The notes under the pieces were generated by a model. It was not told where the DNA came from. It did no database searches and saw only the letters and a program-made list of their open reading frames with translations. DNA of 64,000 nucleotides, taken from assembly GCA_905221605.1 (NCBI GenBank), contig CAJNDS010002726.1, positions 1 through 64,000 on the forward strand, written 5' to 3'. Positions 12,831 through 24,916 of this stretch are shown piece by piece. The position numbers and the translations under genes are program-made. Origin of the DNA: Symbiodinium natans (Eukaryota > Sar > Dinophyceae > Suessiales > Symbiodiniaceae). The stretch's first letter is position 1. Each line of letters begins with the position of its first letter.

Positions 12831-13427
12831 TCCTGCACTGGCTTGGACGTTTCTTTGCGGATGTGAGCCATTGGATAGTACATGATGGTATGGGTCTTAG
12901 TAGGGTTGCGACTCTAATAGTAATCATGAACTTAAGATCGTGTAACGCACCACGAAATGGTTAGGGGATGGCTCGTTCGTTGTATGGGTTCTGCGCTGCG
13001 GGCTGCAGGGCTTCAGGGTTTGCCCGGGGGCTCCAAGCGGCGGCTTCGTGGGTGTCACGGGGATTCCAGGTCGAAGGAGTGCAAGGTGAGGGCTTGTTGG
13101 CTCCTTGAGAGCTTGTGCAACGAGACACGGGCAGGCAATGCCTTGTGCGCGGGCGGTCTAAGTTCTTGTACAATTGTGCTTTTTGGTTCAGCTTGGACAG
13201 GTTCAGATCTGGCTTTTAGAGGTTTCGCGCACCATCATTTTAAGCCTGGTACGCGCAGCGAGTACCTTATTTTGAAATATAGGCGTCCTGTAGACACGCC
13301 TACGCCCGAGTTTCAGCCAGTTCTGGACTGAACACTTACAATCTGTAAAACCCTGCAGGCCACAGACGTTCGATCCCCCTTAAAGGGAGAAGTGGGCTGA
13401 GCTCTAGCGATAGAGCTGTGATGTTTA

Positions 13428-13428
<1 letters not shown>

Positions 13429-13458
<30 letters not shown>
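13429..13458. repeat. poly-G tract, 30 G
   Basis: An uninterrupted run of 30 G, about 280 bp upstream of the start codon of the intronless gene at 13,741. It could form a G-quadruplex. Any role in expression is speculation. Confidence 0.95.
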
Positions 13459-13740
13459 CGGATGTTTTGTTTTTGTTGGTCTGGGCCGGTCAGCGGGGTT
13501 TTTGAAGCCCGAACAGGCCTCTGCATCCATGGGGCCGGAGCAGGTGCGCGTCGGAAGTCCAGGGTTTGCTCTATCCGATTGACTTTCCATGTTCCGGTGG
13601 TTTGGGTTTGCGTTGTGTTGGGGCTTTGGGATGATAGTGGCTGTCTAGCGTTGAATGATCACACCTCAGAGCCGCCATGCCCGCGTCGTGTTCGGTTCAG
13701 ACCGTTTGTAGGTAGCTACCTAAGTTCAGTCAAGCAGAGA

Positions 13741-15240
13741 ATGCTTCGCACCGTTTGCATCCTCCTCGCCCTCCACAGCGGCACGGCCGAGCCCAGCAGC
13801 GATGCGGTGCCGACCTGTGCCAAGAAGGGTGTAACTTATGTGAGCGATGAAGATGCCAAGGGCACGCCCAATGCGGCATGGCTCTACACTCCAAAGATGT
13901 GTCAGATGGCCTGTTACATGAACCCAACCTGCAAGCATTTCTCGTGGAAGGAGGACTCTTTCCCCGGCGGTGCCTGCCAAATCTTCATGGGAGAGGATGT
14001 GCAGGAGAAGACCGATGAGAAGTCGTACAGCGGTCCAAGGGCCTGTGCGGGTGAGGCCCCAGTGAGTGGAGCGTCGATGGCCAGTGCTGGCAATGTCGAC
14101 AACTCGTTGAAACAATTCGAGAAGGATGTTTTCGACTTCCAGAAGTCAAACGAGGTCGGCAGCCAGGTCACCAGCATAACCCACCAGCTGAATCAGGCCG
14201 CACAGGATCTGGACCAGTTTGGAAAGGATTTGGCCCCGAAAATCAATCAAGCAAGCAGTGATCTGAGCCAGAAGGCTAGCGAGTTCCACAGCCAGGTCAA
14301 CCGAGTCGGACAGGATCTCACCAAGAAGGTAAATCAGGCCGTGGACGATATGACCAAGGAGGCCAATCAGGCCAACAGCGACCTGACGCAGCGGACCCAG
14401 GAGTTCAACAACCAGGCTGCCAATTTGGAACAGCAGCTCTCCCAGTTTGGAAAGGATTTGAGCCAGAAGGCCAATCAAGCCAGCACCGGACTGAGCAGTG
14501 ACCTGAGCCAGAAGGCAAAGGAGTTCCGCAGCCAGATCAACCAGTTGCGGCAGGATGTGACCCAGCAGACAAATCGGGTTGCGCACGATCTGACCCAGAA
14601 GGCCAATCAGGCCAGTAGCGACCTGAGCCAGAAGGCAAAGGAGTTCAACAGCCATGCCAACCAGCTCGGGCAGGATCTGACCGAGCAGGCCAATCAGGTG
14701 GGGGACGTGATGCAGTCCGCAGGGTTGAAGGCCAAGGAGGCCACCCAGGAGGCCACCCAGGAGGCCACCCAGGAGGCCCAGATGGCCCCGAGCGCCGACG
14801 AGGTCCTCGGCTCTGCGCCAGGCAGCTCGGGCAGCTCGGGCAGCTCGGGCGGTGGCGACAACACCATGACCTTCGGCGTAATCGGGGGGATCGCTGGTGC
14901 CCTTGCTTTGATGGGCGGCGCGTACTACTTCATGTCCGAAGATGGGAAGAAGAAGAAGAAGAAGTCCAATCGCTCAATGAAGCGTGGCGTCCAGGTGGAT
15001 GGAGCGCCCATGATCGAGGTGGCGCCGGAAGTCCGACAGGTCACCCCGCCGCAGGCCTTCCCGCAGCAGCTCCACAACCAGGTCCGGAATGTGATGACCT
15101 ACAACAGCCAGCAGTCGCCGCGGGCTGTGCCACAGTATTTTCAGGTGCCGCAACAAACCTATGCACCCCAGGCCTACCAACCTGCTGCCGCCTACCAGGC
15201 TACACCCCCGGCGACCTACCGGGGCGTCAATGTTTATTAG
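13741..15240 (+). CDS. PAN/Apple-like, coiled-coil, single-pass membrane protein
   Basis: An intronless frame of 499 codons. The ATG at 13,741 is chosen because a signal peptide follows at once (MLRTVCILLALHSGTAEP). Residues about 25-101 hold five or six Cys (TCAKKG, MCQMAC, TCKHFSW, ACQIF, RACAG) in the spacing of PAN/Apple domains, which bind proteins or glycans. Residues about 115-335 are a Gln/Lys/Asp-rich coiled coil with an 11-residue period (DLSQKANQASS type), like LEA group 3 or apolipoprotein helices. Three EATQ repeats and a (GSS)n linker follow. Residues about 377-398 (FGVIGGIAGALALMGGAYYF) form one membrane span, then a Lys-only stop-transfer stretch and a Gln/Pro/Tyr-rich tail. 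The likely site is the cell surface or an endomembrane with the N-terminus outside. The lack of introns, in a window where other genes are shattered, suggests a retrocopy. The exact family name is unknown. Confidence 0.85.
   Translation: MLRTVCILLALHSGTAEPSSDAVPTCAKKGVTYVSDEDAKGTPNAAWLYTPKMCQMACYMNPTCKHFSWKEDSFPGGACQIFMGEDVQEKTDEKSYSGPRACAGEAPVSGASMASAGNVDNSLKQFEKDVFDFQKSNEVGSQVTSITHQLNQAAQDLDQFGKDLAPKINQASSDLSQKASEFHSQVNRVGQDLTKKVNQAVDDMTKEANQANSDLTQRTQEFNNQAANLEQQLSQFGKDLSQKANQASTGLSSDLSQKAKEFRSQINQLRQDVTQQTNRVAHDLTQKANQASSDLSQKAKEFNSHANQLGQDLTEQANQVGDVMQSAGLKAKEATQEATQEATQEAQMAPSADEVLGSAPGSSGSSGSSGGGDNTMTFGVIGGIAGALALMGGAYYFMSEDGKKKKKKSNRSMKRGVQVDGAPMIEVAPEVRQVTPPQAFPQQLHNQVRNVMTYNSQQSPRAVPQYFQVPQQTYAPQAYQPAAAYQATPPATYRGVNVY
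14142..14705 (+). repeat. hendecad (33-nt) coding repeat
   Basis: Within the gene above, codons repeat with an 11-residue period, shown by recurring cores such as DLSQKA, DLTQKANQAS, QLGQDLT and EFNSQ. Some copies are nearly identical at DNA level (AGCCAGAAGGCAAAGGAGTT occurs twice), which points to recent tandem duplication inside the coiled coil. Copy number may vary between strains. Confidence 0.75.
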
Positions 15241-17385
15241 TGCCCTGACCTGACACAGAATCTTCGTTTAATTCTGAGGCCTGCTAAACTTGTGTGCAAC
15301 AAGCACCTTGTACCTCTCTACTGTAAACCATTGTAGCCTACCACGCTCGCGCCTTGTTCGCGCCTTTTTGAAAGAGGTACCGAGGGCGTGAGCTGCAAGC
15401 CCACGTGGAGGACAGTAGTTAAGCAATTAAGTCGCAAAAGCGCCTTTAGTGACGAAAGCCTCCGTGCGGTGATTCCGCTTCCAGCGCTGGACTAAACGAA
15501 GTCTTCCTGGCCAAGAAGTGCCGTCGCTCACTGAAGTGACTTAGCTCGGAATGCCTGCGAGGCCTGTACAATCCTGTACATGTCCGACCTTTCATGGACA
15601 TTGAGCCCGCTGGGTTCCTGGTGTGGGCGGCGCTTCATTTTCAGACGGGAACAAGCTGGAAGGAACATGAAGGAACAAAGCTGCCAGGGGCATTTGCAGG
15701 AGCATCCTTGAGACCTGGTTTGGGTATCGCATGGTAACGCTCAAAAAAAGCCGCAGATCCCAAGTCTAATGTCGTGGTTTGGCCGTTCACGCACTTGGAT
15801 TTAGGGCAAGCACTCTCGAAAACCCGAGGAAGGGCGTCTGCATAAATGGTCACAGGACCCTCCGTTCCTGGTGCAGGTCGTGGCGTGGCAGCGCTGGGTG
15901 CAGACGCCCAACAAGGCCCGCTCCTCCTGGAGGGGGGTTTATGGCTCCCCAGGCTTGAAACGGTTTTTCGAAGATTGTTCACGGGGGTTCATTGAGGGTC
16001 ACAGTAGGGTTTGGCTCGGTTTTCAAGGTTTGGCTGCTTCGGTGTGAATCTGGTGAAGGATGCTATGGCGGGTGTTTGGATGGGCTTGCGCTGCAGCAAT
16101 GCATCGAAACATGCGCAGCTGCAGCCTTGAACGTCAACCCGCTTTGTGTTGATTGGACTCTGCACCTGCGGATTCGGCCTGAGCCGACTTTTTTCTACCG
16201 GTCAAGGGCTAAACACATCTTTCTCCGGGCAGCTGGGCATGCCAACCTGACTGAGCCTACATCAACCCTTTTCATCACGTCTTTCTCTCACATGTCACTC
16301 GCTCGATTCTCGACCCCCATTGGGTCTACAGGAATGATTAATATAATGCGTATGAAACGGCATATTTGAAATAGTGTTACTTGGTGTTTTCTGCGAGTGC
16401 GAAAGTGTAGTCCCCACGTCCTTGCCCAGGGTGCTCCAGCCACGGACGCAGTGATACCCTGGCATAAGCTGGCATCGCGGAGTGCAGTGCTTCTTGCCGA
16501 GGCAGGAGAGGTCTTCAGGACCATGGCCTCATTATGCGCTTGTGTTTCGGAGATCCCCTCTAGGTCAATGCCACACATCAGACATGAAAAGCGCAGTGTA
16601 AGGCCCCTTTGACCTCCCCACGAACCTAAGCCTGCAAACTCCTTTTTGAACCTATCTCGGGATCCCTAAGATCCTGATGTCCGAGAAAACCTAAACGCCT
16701 AGAGCTCTAGCGCTCGGAACTCCCCAAAGCACCAGAGCAAGAAAGCCGTCTGAACTCAACTATCTGAGCTCTCAGTCCTAAAGTCCTAAAGCCCTTTTTG
16801 AGCGGACTTCCCTAAAAGAGGCCGCCGCGGAAGCAGCTGAGCCAGCATCGGCGGAGGCCGTTGTTTGAGGGTTTCGGGGTTCAGGACTGGCTTTTGGGAT
16901 TTCGGCTAGGCTTTGCCTGGCTCATCAGGGCCAAGCCAAGGAGCCGGACAATGGTCCTGAAAGGCTAATCCGCAAGATCCCCCCCAATTGAGAATCCCCT
17001 GCAGCTCGCCTCGGCGCGCGCGCAGCCTGCCGGCGATGCCCCGCCGTGGCTGCTGCACCTCTGCCTCTTGGCCAAGACGAGCACTAGGCTTCGGCTCGGT
17101 TTTGTTTGTGTGAAGGGTTTTCGGCGTTCGAGTTGGTGTGAACCTTATCGGGTCTGTTTAAGTGCATGGGTTAGTTGGGTGGCAACTGAACGTCTGCAAC
17201 CAGAGGTGGCAAAGGTTGGCCAGCAAGAAGGCAGAGCCAGCGGCGAAAGCTTTTTGTCCAAAAGTAGACCTGATCAACCCTCAACATAGCCCCCACACGA
17301 CCATGCAGCTGTCGAAAACCGCCAACTGAACGTCTACTGTGCAAAACCCCTTGCGGGTTTTGCACAGCCCCTTCTCCCCACGAAG

Positions 17386-17465
17386 GTCGCAACCTCGAGG
17401 CCCTGGATGCTGTCCTGTCGACGGTCGGGTCGACGGCGGCGGCCGGCCTGGCAGAGGAGGCGAGG
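17386..17465 (+). CDS. candidate exon, Ala/Leu-rich helix
   Basis: After an ACGAAG|GT acceptor-like site the frame reads RNLEALDAVLSTVGSTAAAG and then LAEEARV, ending near a GC or GT donor-like site. Third codon positions are nearly all G or C. The frame is clearly better than its antisense. The family is unknown. Confidence 0.38.
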
Positions 17466-18008
17466 GTCATGGGATGTCATGGGATGTCATGGGAGGTTTG
17501 CCTTTCTGAGGGGTCCAAAAAGGCTATGCTTGCAAAGATGTTGCAAGGGTTTGGGACGCCTGGAGAAGACCTTCAACACGGGGAGTCTGCTACGTGCGCT
17601 CCTGGGATTCACCGATCTTACCGCCTGGGTTGGCAGGTTTGCATTCGGCCTTTGCCATTCGGCTTCAGAGAACCAGGGCTCTTGGGGCATGCGTCGTAGG
17701 GGTTTGGGGACGCCCATGATCCCCTGAACTTCCTGAACTTTCTGAGACCCAGACCCCAGACACTCTGGCCCAAAGAGCCCGGCTTTCATGCCATCTTCGG
17801 CTCAGGGTTTCCGGCTCACTGAGAAACCTCCCGGGAGGTGTTGCCGAAGCTGGATGGCGTTTGGGACGTTCTGCCCCCACGCAGCACGAAGACTTTTGTA
17901 GCCCACTGCCCTAAACTCTAACGCCGCATGGTACCAAGTTTGTCGGCTCAACTCGCGCTTCCTGCGCGGCACGAGTTTTCACACCTCATGCGATGAGACC
18001 GCTAGCTG

Positions 18009-18428
18009 CTAGCTGCAGGGATCTGCACGGCTTAATTGTACAGAGCAAAGGATGTCGACAGCCTTCTTTTCTGCTTCGTAAAGTTGCAGCGTGATGCCGT
18101 TGAAAGGGGGTCCGTCCCAGCAGGAGTGTGAGGGGATATTTGCAGGAATTTGGCTGCCACCTTTGTGCCGATTTCCCATAAGGACCTTTGCAAGCTCTTC
18201 GCCTGACATCCCCAAACCAGCCCTCAAGGAGCCGCCATGCGCGGACATCGCTGTTGAAGCCCATGCCAGAGATCCGCTCTGTGGCACGCCGGGCGGGTCG
18301 TTCGAAGCATTCTCCGGGGGCATAGATGGTGCAGTGTCGCAACCCCCTCCACCGGCCCGCTCCGCAGCCCCCCACCGTGGGGTCAGAGATTCTGGAATGC
18401 TAGGGTTTGGAGTGTATATGCTCTTCAA
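18009..18428 (-). CDS. candidate minus-strand frame, unknown
   Basis: A 139-codon minus-strand frame. Its C-terminal half reads GMSGEELAKVLMGNRHKG, then GPPFNGITLQLYEAEKKAVD, which looks protein-like. Its N-terminal half is Pro/Ser/Gly-rich. A + strand frame and a second minus frame overlap it. No family is recognised, and all other supported genes here lie on the + strand, so this may be chance. Confidence 0.22.
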   Translation of the reverse strand: MKSIYTPNPSIPESLTPRWGAAERAGGGGCDTAPSMPPENASNDPPGVPQSGSLAWASTAMSAHGGSLRAGLGMSGEELAKVLMGNRHKGGSQIPANIPSHSCWDGPPFNGITLQLYEAEKKAVDILCSVQLSRADPCS

Positions 18429-20820
18429 GGGAAGGAGTCTTGAAGGTGTTTTTGAGGGTTTAGGGTTTTAGGGTTGTAAATTTATACACAGGGTGTAAGA
18501 TCTATACAGGGTCTGTGCCGACGCGGGACGCAGAACCATGCAAAAGGCTTTGGAGCATGGACAGCACCATCCATTGTTCCATGCCCATCAGGAGATAATT
18601 TGAAGGAGTAGTTAGAGTTACTAGTAGTTGGAATTGATTGAAATCTGGCTGTTACTGCAACCCTCCACCTCGAAGCTAGACAATCCGAACGCCAAGCGCC
18701 CAAAACCCAAAACCCACACCCGCCACGCCCGATACCAAGTTCCGAAGCTTCAGAGCCTCCGCTTGCACGCCAGTCCCTTCGTGACGAGCGCCTAGCTGCC
18801 GGTGACGTGTCGCGCGCGGCACCACGCGCTGCCGCGCCGCCACTGTGCCAGGAGCCTTGTGTCGGCGGTGAGGTTTTATCTTGGCTTTGGGCACCAGGTG
18901 GGTTTTGGGCAGGCTTCAGCTGCTTGCGTTGAATTGCCTGCTGCAAATCCAGGCCCGTTTCTATTCCAAGTCCCTCACATCCTTGTAGGAAGCTCTGCGG
19001 CTTCCCCTGCAGGCCTGCCTTTTGACTTTGGAGCTTTGTCTTAGTCGCTCTTTTGTTGGCAGGTAAGTTGTCAAGATGGATTGGGGAAGTATCTCCGTTG
19101 CTGACTGCAGGATGCGAGACTACGCGTAGCATGAAGTCATGATGCATTGCTTGTGAAAGTTGGATTGCGCATTCTGCCTGTGGAGTCATACCTGGCCCTG
19201 AGCTCCAAAACAGCTTTTGCCCATAGACCACAAGCCGTGCAAGTCCGTGCAAACTGCCGAGCTCTGACATCTTTCTCGCTCAACGCCCCGGGGGGCCCCA
19301 ACATCGTCTTCCTCTCTCTTTTTCTCTCCCTCTCCCCCTTCCCCCGTTTGTCTTGGACTTTTGGGGACCCGTGTACCCTTGCCTTGGTGCTCATCCTGGC
19401 AGATCCTGGCTCGCTGCTCCGAGCCCGGCCCCGAAGCCCGGCGCCCTACGCGCTGTTCATCCCCCCCTCTCTACACGCAAGGGAAGGGGGAGGCTTTCTT
19501 TTCTAGAGTTTAAAATTTTGAGCGTGAGTAAGTTGAGGAGGAGGAAGGTTGATCAACCCTGGATCTTCGGATCCTCTGAGTTCTTTGAGGTATTGGGTTT
19601 TGGGGTTGTGGTCGTTGTGGTTGTGTGTCGAAAGGAGCTGCTCGAGCCGCCATTTCGAGGTTCAGCCGCTCTTAGCTTGAGAGTTTCGAGTTTAGGGTTT
19701 AGGTTCAAGGCCTTGTTTACGGGGTTCAGTGCTGCACTCAAGAACGCGTCGCTTTGTAATCTCCAAATCATACCTGAGGGATTGTGCCTCACACACACAC
19801 ACACCCAACATGCTTGAACTAGACAAACAAAAGCTTAATTTTGACAAAGGCCCTTGGCGCTCAAGAGCTCGTGGACCTTGCCAGCGGAGCCGCTTGGCAA
19901 GTGCGGGCTACGAGTCCCAGAGAGCTTGGGTTTCTGGAGATTTTGAGAAGGTGTGGGCCGATCTTTGTACAGGCTGATAAATGTCACACCTTCCAAGGCC
20001 CGCCGAGACCACCCGCAGACCCGCATGCCCCATTTTTTCCACCACGGAGCGCCAAAGGACATGGCGCTGGCGGTGTGCAGCGCAGTCGCAGCCATGCGAG
20101 CCCCGGGCCGGGGCGCTCAGAGGCAATACGGGCAATCTCCAGAGCTCCTCCACTGGTGCTTTCACTTTGTGATTTTCTTAGCCCAGTATGTCTGTACGTC
20201 TGGGCGACCTCTAACTTCTTTTTCATTTCTGTGCTTTTGAAGTCTGCTTGGATTTCCTGGGTCTGTGAAGTGGCGGAAATTCCCGAGGGCAAATTGCAGG
20301 CCAGGCCAGCTGTGTACTTGGGTTTTAGCAGGCCTGAGAACCCTATAAAGCCCGTCTAAAGACCCTCAAGGCTCAAGGCCTCACCTAAAACTCGGACTGA
20401 AGAACCCAAAGCCCCCAAAACCCATCCAAACCGTAAACAAGCTCCCGAGGCAAGCGCGCCTCAGGTCGTTTGAGGCGAAGCCTCTGGCGGTCGCTGAAGG
20501 TGCTGCTTGTCCATCCGAATCTCGTGTGTTCGGATTGTAGTGCTGACTTAGCTGTTTATGGCAAGGGGCGGCACAGCATGGTGACTTTGCACATTTGCTT
20601 AGAGGCATTATAGGGCTTGGGGGCACGTGGCTGGTGATGAGTCTTCAAGGAGATTTCGTCGAGCCACGTTTTTGAAAGGGATAATAGTGGATAAATCTAT
20701 ATGGAAAATTTTCTCAATGCCGATTAAAAGGGACTGTAGGTTGCAGATTCTGAGCAGATTCGGAGGTTTTCACGGGTTGTGCCGTCGATGTTTCGGAAAT
20801 TCTAAGTTTTCGTTTTGCAG

Positions 20821-20907
20821 GAGCTGGCCAGCTGCCAGTACTTCTCTGCCAGCCTCTCCGGCAACAAGGAGCTCCCGCCATGGCATCCTTTCGGAAGTCG
20901 CAGCTGA
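20821..20907 (+). CDS. candidate exon, unknown protein
   Basis: A textbook acceptor (TTTTCGTTTTGCAG|G) precedes the frame ELASCQYFSASLSGNKELPP, which then reads WHPF and meets a TGA at 20,905. The true exon probably ends at a donor before that stop, for example at the GC in GAGCTCCC or near CGCAGCTG. The family is not recognised. Confidence 0.38.
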   Translation, partial: ELASCQYFSASLSGNKELPPWHPFGSRS

Positions 20908-23900
20908 GATCATAAAGGCCCCAGTCTTGGCTTGATCCTGACTAAAGGATCTAAAGGGCCGTTCGCAACTCCAAAATCTGGTTGCCCGATCTGCTGGCTT
21001 CAAAAAACTGGCCAGGACCGAAGCGCGGAAACTGCGCTGGAGGACCGCCCATACAGAAGAATGCTGCGGTTGCCGGGCTCGCTTCGCGTTGCCTCAACTT
21101 GGAACACACACTGCATGCGCATGTGTGCCCTGCATGTGCACTGAGCTGTGCATGCTAGTGTCTTTCGATGCCCTTTCAACCCCGTCTGCATTTCTGGGAT
21201 GAAGGTATAAGCGTTCCTAACGCGGAAGCCACGTTGGTCAGGATATGGTTTCTGAACACCCGCCGTTCGCCCACGCCATGGCGGCGTGCCTAATACAGGC
21301 CAATCTCTTGCCATAAAGGGGAGTCGCAGGCTTGGGAATGGAATTAGGGTCCCCGCTTACTTGTTCTGACGCGCGTAAGCCCACGGGAATCTAAGGACTA
21401 GCTACTTTTCGGGCTCAGGGTTGGGGATCTGAGGGCACCAGCAGCGAGATGAGTAATCACAACTTTTCAAACCGATTGAGCGAACTCTCACCATTGCAGT
21501 GCTAATTAACAGAGGCACGCTACATCACGCTATTTTATGCATCTTGCGCTGCAATTACGAACCCGTGTCCACGGCTTGTGAGTTGCTTTGACTTCCAGTG
21601 CCTTCCCGCAGTAGCACGGTAGTAGCACGGTGAAGTGAAGCCTTTTGAGCCCGTTCTTCCTAGGACAAGGATACGATCCATGACAGTGACAGGCCGATGC
21701 CCTGGAAGCTTGCTGCGACGCTGCGGGGAGTAGCTCTGAGGTGGCGGGAGAAGATCAAGATTCAGGGGGCTGGAACAGTTTCTAGGTGTTGCTTGATGGA
21801 TCTTAGACGGGTGTCGAGATTGCCAGGTCTTGTGTTCTTGCTGTCAGAAATCAGGGTTCTGGCTTCAGGCTTGACACGTATTGCGTGCCCTAAGACAAGT
21901 GCTGACGCGAGCGACTATTGTCGTCAAGGGTGGGGGCTGCTGCAGGGGGCGGGGCCCGATGACGTGCTAGGTCACGGCGACATGCGATCTTGTGGCTAGT
22001 GCGGCCTGTTGTTCGGCCATTGCTTTCTTCGAAAGATGTTGAGTTGAGATCTCTTTGGTACCCTGAGCCTGAATTCTGAAGCCCCAGAAGTCCTGTCCTT
22101 GTCTGTCGGATCCTAACCGTTCAACCTCCCCATCAGGACACGATTTCTCGATTGAAGAATTCACGTGCTGAAGACTTTCATTTGTCAACCTGTAGTTTTG
22201 GAGTGGAAAGCTGCATAGGCCTAAGCTCCGAATTGAACCTTGGCCAGGCGGATGACCGACTTGTGATTGTTTCGGCCTGCCTGGAGCTTTTGCACAGTCA
22301 GCATCTCAGGTTTTCGGGGACGTTTCTTCTTGTTGTTGCTTTCCATGTCGGGTCGAATTGGGGCACATTCGGGCCGCTGGCTCATGTGCGACCTCGCTTC
22401 TTTTGGCTCATGTCGAAGGGGCCCTCGGGCCCTCGGGCTTCTGAAGGCCCTTTTTTCGGCTCAAAGTTGTTCTGGAAACTTGACTTGCGATGCTTGGGGG
22501 CCCTTGCAGGGAGACTGCTCATTGTCGAGGGGCCTGGTGGGTCTGGACACGAACCCATCACCCAACACTCGTAGAACCTACAAGCTGGATGTTTCTTGCG
22601 CCGAAGGGAAGAATTGAAGAAGCTTTACCGCAAGAAGCTCGCGTAAACTCTTCGATTCTCTCTTATCAGTCCCCAGAGACCCAACTCTCAGCCATCCAAG
22701 ACCTCGATGCCTCTTCCTTATACCACCGCCTGTGCGACACCCTGAAGTCCTAAACCTTCGCCCAAGTCGAGATTGAAGAAGCACCCTGGACCCAAAACAC
22801 CAAACAACCCTGACTTCTGAGGTTTCGGAAGCTGAACAGTGAACTTGCGAAGGTTCGAAGACTCCCCTTAAACACCTCTCACAGTGAGGCCTGTGCTCCG
22901 GACCTGGGCCCTGGGCGGCTGCGCGGCTGCTAGCTCGGCGTCCGCTCCCTACGCTCCCTATATAGAGCTATGGAGCTGTGGAGGGGAGGCGTGTCTACCA
23001 CAGGTTCTACTACGGTTCTACTACGGCAAGTTTTTCTGAACGGGGTTTGAGATTTGCGGGTATGTTGAATGAGTCCGTGAAGCCAAAGCGGGATAGCCCA
23101 AATCCTCAACAGCACTCCTGTCCTGTTCTGTTCTGAGGCATTGCCGTGTTGTGGCCACGATTTGGCTACCGCGTCCTTGCGCGCATCTCAGCATCGTGCC
23201 GCATATCGTTGAAAAAAGGCCTTGATAGGTATCCAAACCGAGAGACCACGCTGCACGCAACTCATGAAGTGGAACATCTGAATGCGCGGATGTAGCTGAG
23301 GGCCAAGATCAAAGGCCTTTAACATGTTAGTTTTTTTGAATAGTTTTTTCTTATTTCTTATAGGGGAAGTGAATCATCTGGCTCAAACACGACGTGTCCA
23401 TACAAGTAGAAGCTCAAAGCATTCTGTGTACAACATGTACCTGCATCAGTCTACTTTTCAAAACCTGTGTTTTCTGTTTTATACTTGCATCTTTATTCGT
23501 AGATGCATGTTTTCATATTTTGAGTAGACCGTCTGGGTGGCTGCCGTCTTTTAAAGCCCATTAGCATTCCGGGTACGGGCTCCAGGCGCCGCACTTGCGT
23601 CGGCTGCTGCACGCGGCGGAGTCGGGAGGTCTGGCGGCTTAGACATAAAATCCCGGAATCCCGAAGTTTAAGATCTGACTTTCAATCTATCTCGAGCATC
23701 CTCACTGTTAGTCTTGGGGGGCGCGGGCGGGTTTCACGAGCGAGTACAGGAAGCCCCGGGCGAGGACAACATCTGAGTCAAGAGTCAAAATCCGATAGCC
23801 CCCTCGCCCAGTGTGGGGAACAGCGAAACCCTACCCTTAAGTTCTTGAACCACTAAAGCCTTAACCGGCCGTCACTCAACAGTACATACATGACTTCCCT

Positions 23901-23954
23901 GTCCAGTTCAGTCAGAACTCGGTACCGGACAAGCTGTCGTCGTTGCCATTTCAG

Positions 23955-24016
23955 CTTGCAATCGAAATCATGCAAGCAAGAGTTGCGCACGGAGTGGTTC
24001 CCAAAGCCCGAATTAG
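23955..24016 (+). CDS. candidate exon with canonical donor
   Basis: Bounded by GCCATTTCAG and by a strong donor, ATTAG|GTGAGG. The frame reads LAIEIMQARVAHGVVPKARI, ending in phase 2. This is one of few places in the window where both borders match the textbook GT-AG pattern. The family is unknown. Confidence 0.35.
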
Positions 24017-24087
24017 GTGAGGATGCCTAAGGCTTCCTTGTCGGTAAGAACGCTTTCATATTCTGCCCTCCTGTGGAGGCTCTGCAG

Positions 24088-24260
24088 CCCGAGCTGCACG
24101 CGAGCTGCGCCGGGACTTGCGGACTTTCGCCTGGCTGCTGTACCACGTGCCATGGCTTCCGACTTTGGGAACGGGCTTCATGGCTCATGGCGACCCCGAC
24201 GGTGGTCCCAAAATTTCTGAACTCACCCAGTCGATGGTTGAGGCGTGGAAACGGTGGCCA
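24088..24260 (+). CDS. candidate exon, unknown protein
   Basis: The frame reads RELRRDLRTFAWLLYHVP and then WLPTLGTGFMAHGDPDGG, followed by ISELTQSMVEAWKRW. It combines a basic amphipathic helix with a Trp/Pro-rich segment. Two other frames are open, but this one has the most protein-like composition. No family is recognised. Confidence 0.33.
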
Positions 24261-24824
24261 GCGTTCTTTCGGTTTGAGGCCCTGTTGCCTTGTCAGATAC
24301 CCCGCACCATCCAGGCTCCAGAGCTGAGCCCCTTCGCGCGCCCCCTGGCGGCCGAGGCCTCCGCATTTCAGGAATTTCAGGAAGTTTCAGGAACTCATCG
24401 AGATGTTGAGTGTAGAGATGTGTAGGGATTCGCGGTCGGTCACCAGAGGGTGGCGGGGATTTCAAACCTATATGTAAGGTGTGATATACGGTCTATTGGG
24501 GGCCTATTGTAAGGCTCCTCCTATCATCACTCTTGTCGAGCCGCCTGGCGCAGGTGGCCGCCCGCTGCGCGCAGGGTGGAATCGCCCCGGACTGTTTAAG
24601 GGAAGGGGAGATGCTTTTTGGCCACTCTGTTCCGCACTTTTGTGGGGCATGTAAGGTTGAAGGCGAAACCGGCTGCGCGATGATGCGTTGTTGCTTTGAG
24701 TTGTTGTTTTTGTTTTTGAAGCCCATAGAAAACTGTTCACGGTGATGCCATCCTCAGGTCCTGAGATAATTCTCATCCCCTCAAAACCCTTGCAACCACC
24801 TTGAATCCTCGAAGTCCTGCGCAG

Positions 24825-24916
24825 GAGACCCTGGCCACCGCTGTGGGCTGCGCGGCCAATGCCGGCGCACTGGGCATGGCCGAGGCGCACGTGGAGAAGC
24901 AGCAAGAAGCAGCCAG
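24825..24916 (+). CDS. candidate exon, Ala-rich helix
   Basis: After CTGCGCAG|G the frame reads ETLATAVGCAANAGALGMAE and AHVEKQQEAAR, with G or C at nearly all third positions. A donor-like site follows. It could belong with neighbouring candidates at 24,088 and 25,615, but the phases were not proven. The family is unknown. Confidence 0.38.

Larger units (their letters stand above)
1..13400. other. 5' region without an identified gene
   Basis: No protein family is recognised with confidence in this stretch. It is GC-rich and carries many degenerate telomere-like words (CCCTAA-type, for example around 784-825 and 1023-1050), G or C runs, a CT microsatellite and a large CTGT microsatellite, all listed separately. 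Several short + strand segments have protein-like composition and AG|G borders and are listed as candidate exons. The long open frames here either run through simple repeats or overlap on both strands. No promoter motif, tRNA or spliced-leader gene was seen. Confidence 0.6.

Noticed and set aside
14146-14655. A 169-codon Leu-rich minus-strand frame
   Set aside because: It is the antisense of the coiled-coil repeat in the gene at 13,741-15,240.
22390-22415. A relic spliced-leader sequence (CTTTTGGCTCATG)
   Set aside because: It matches only part of the leader end and is not next to a supported start codon.
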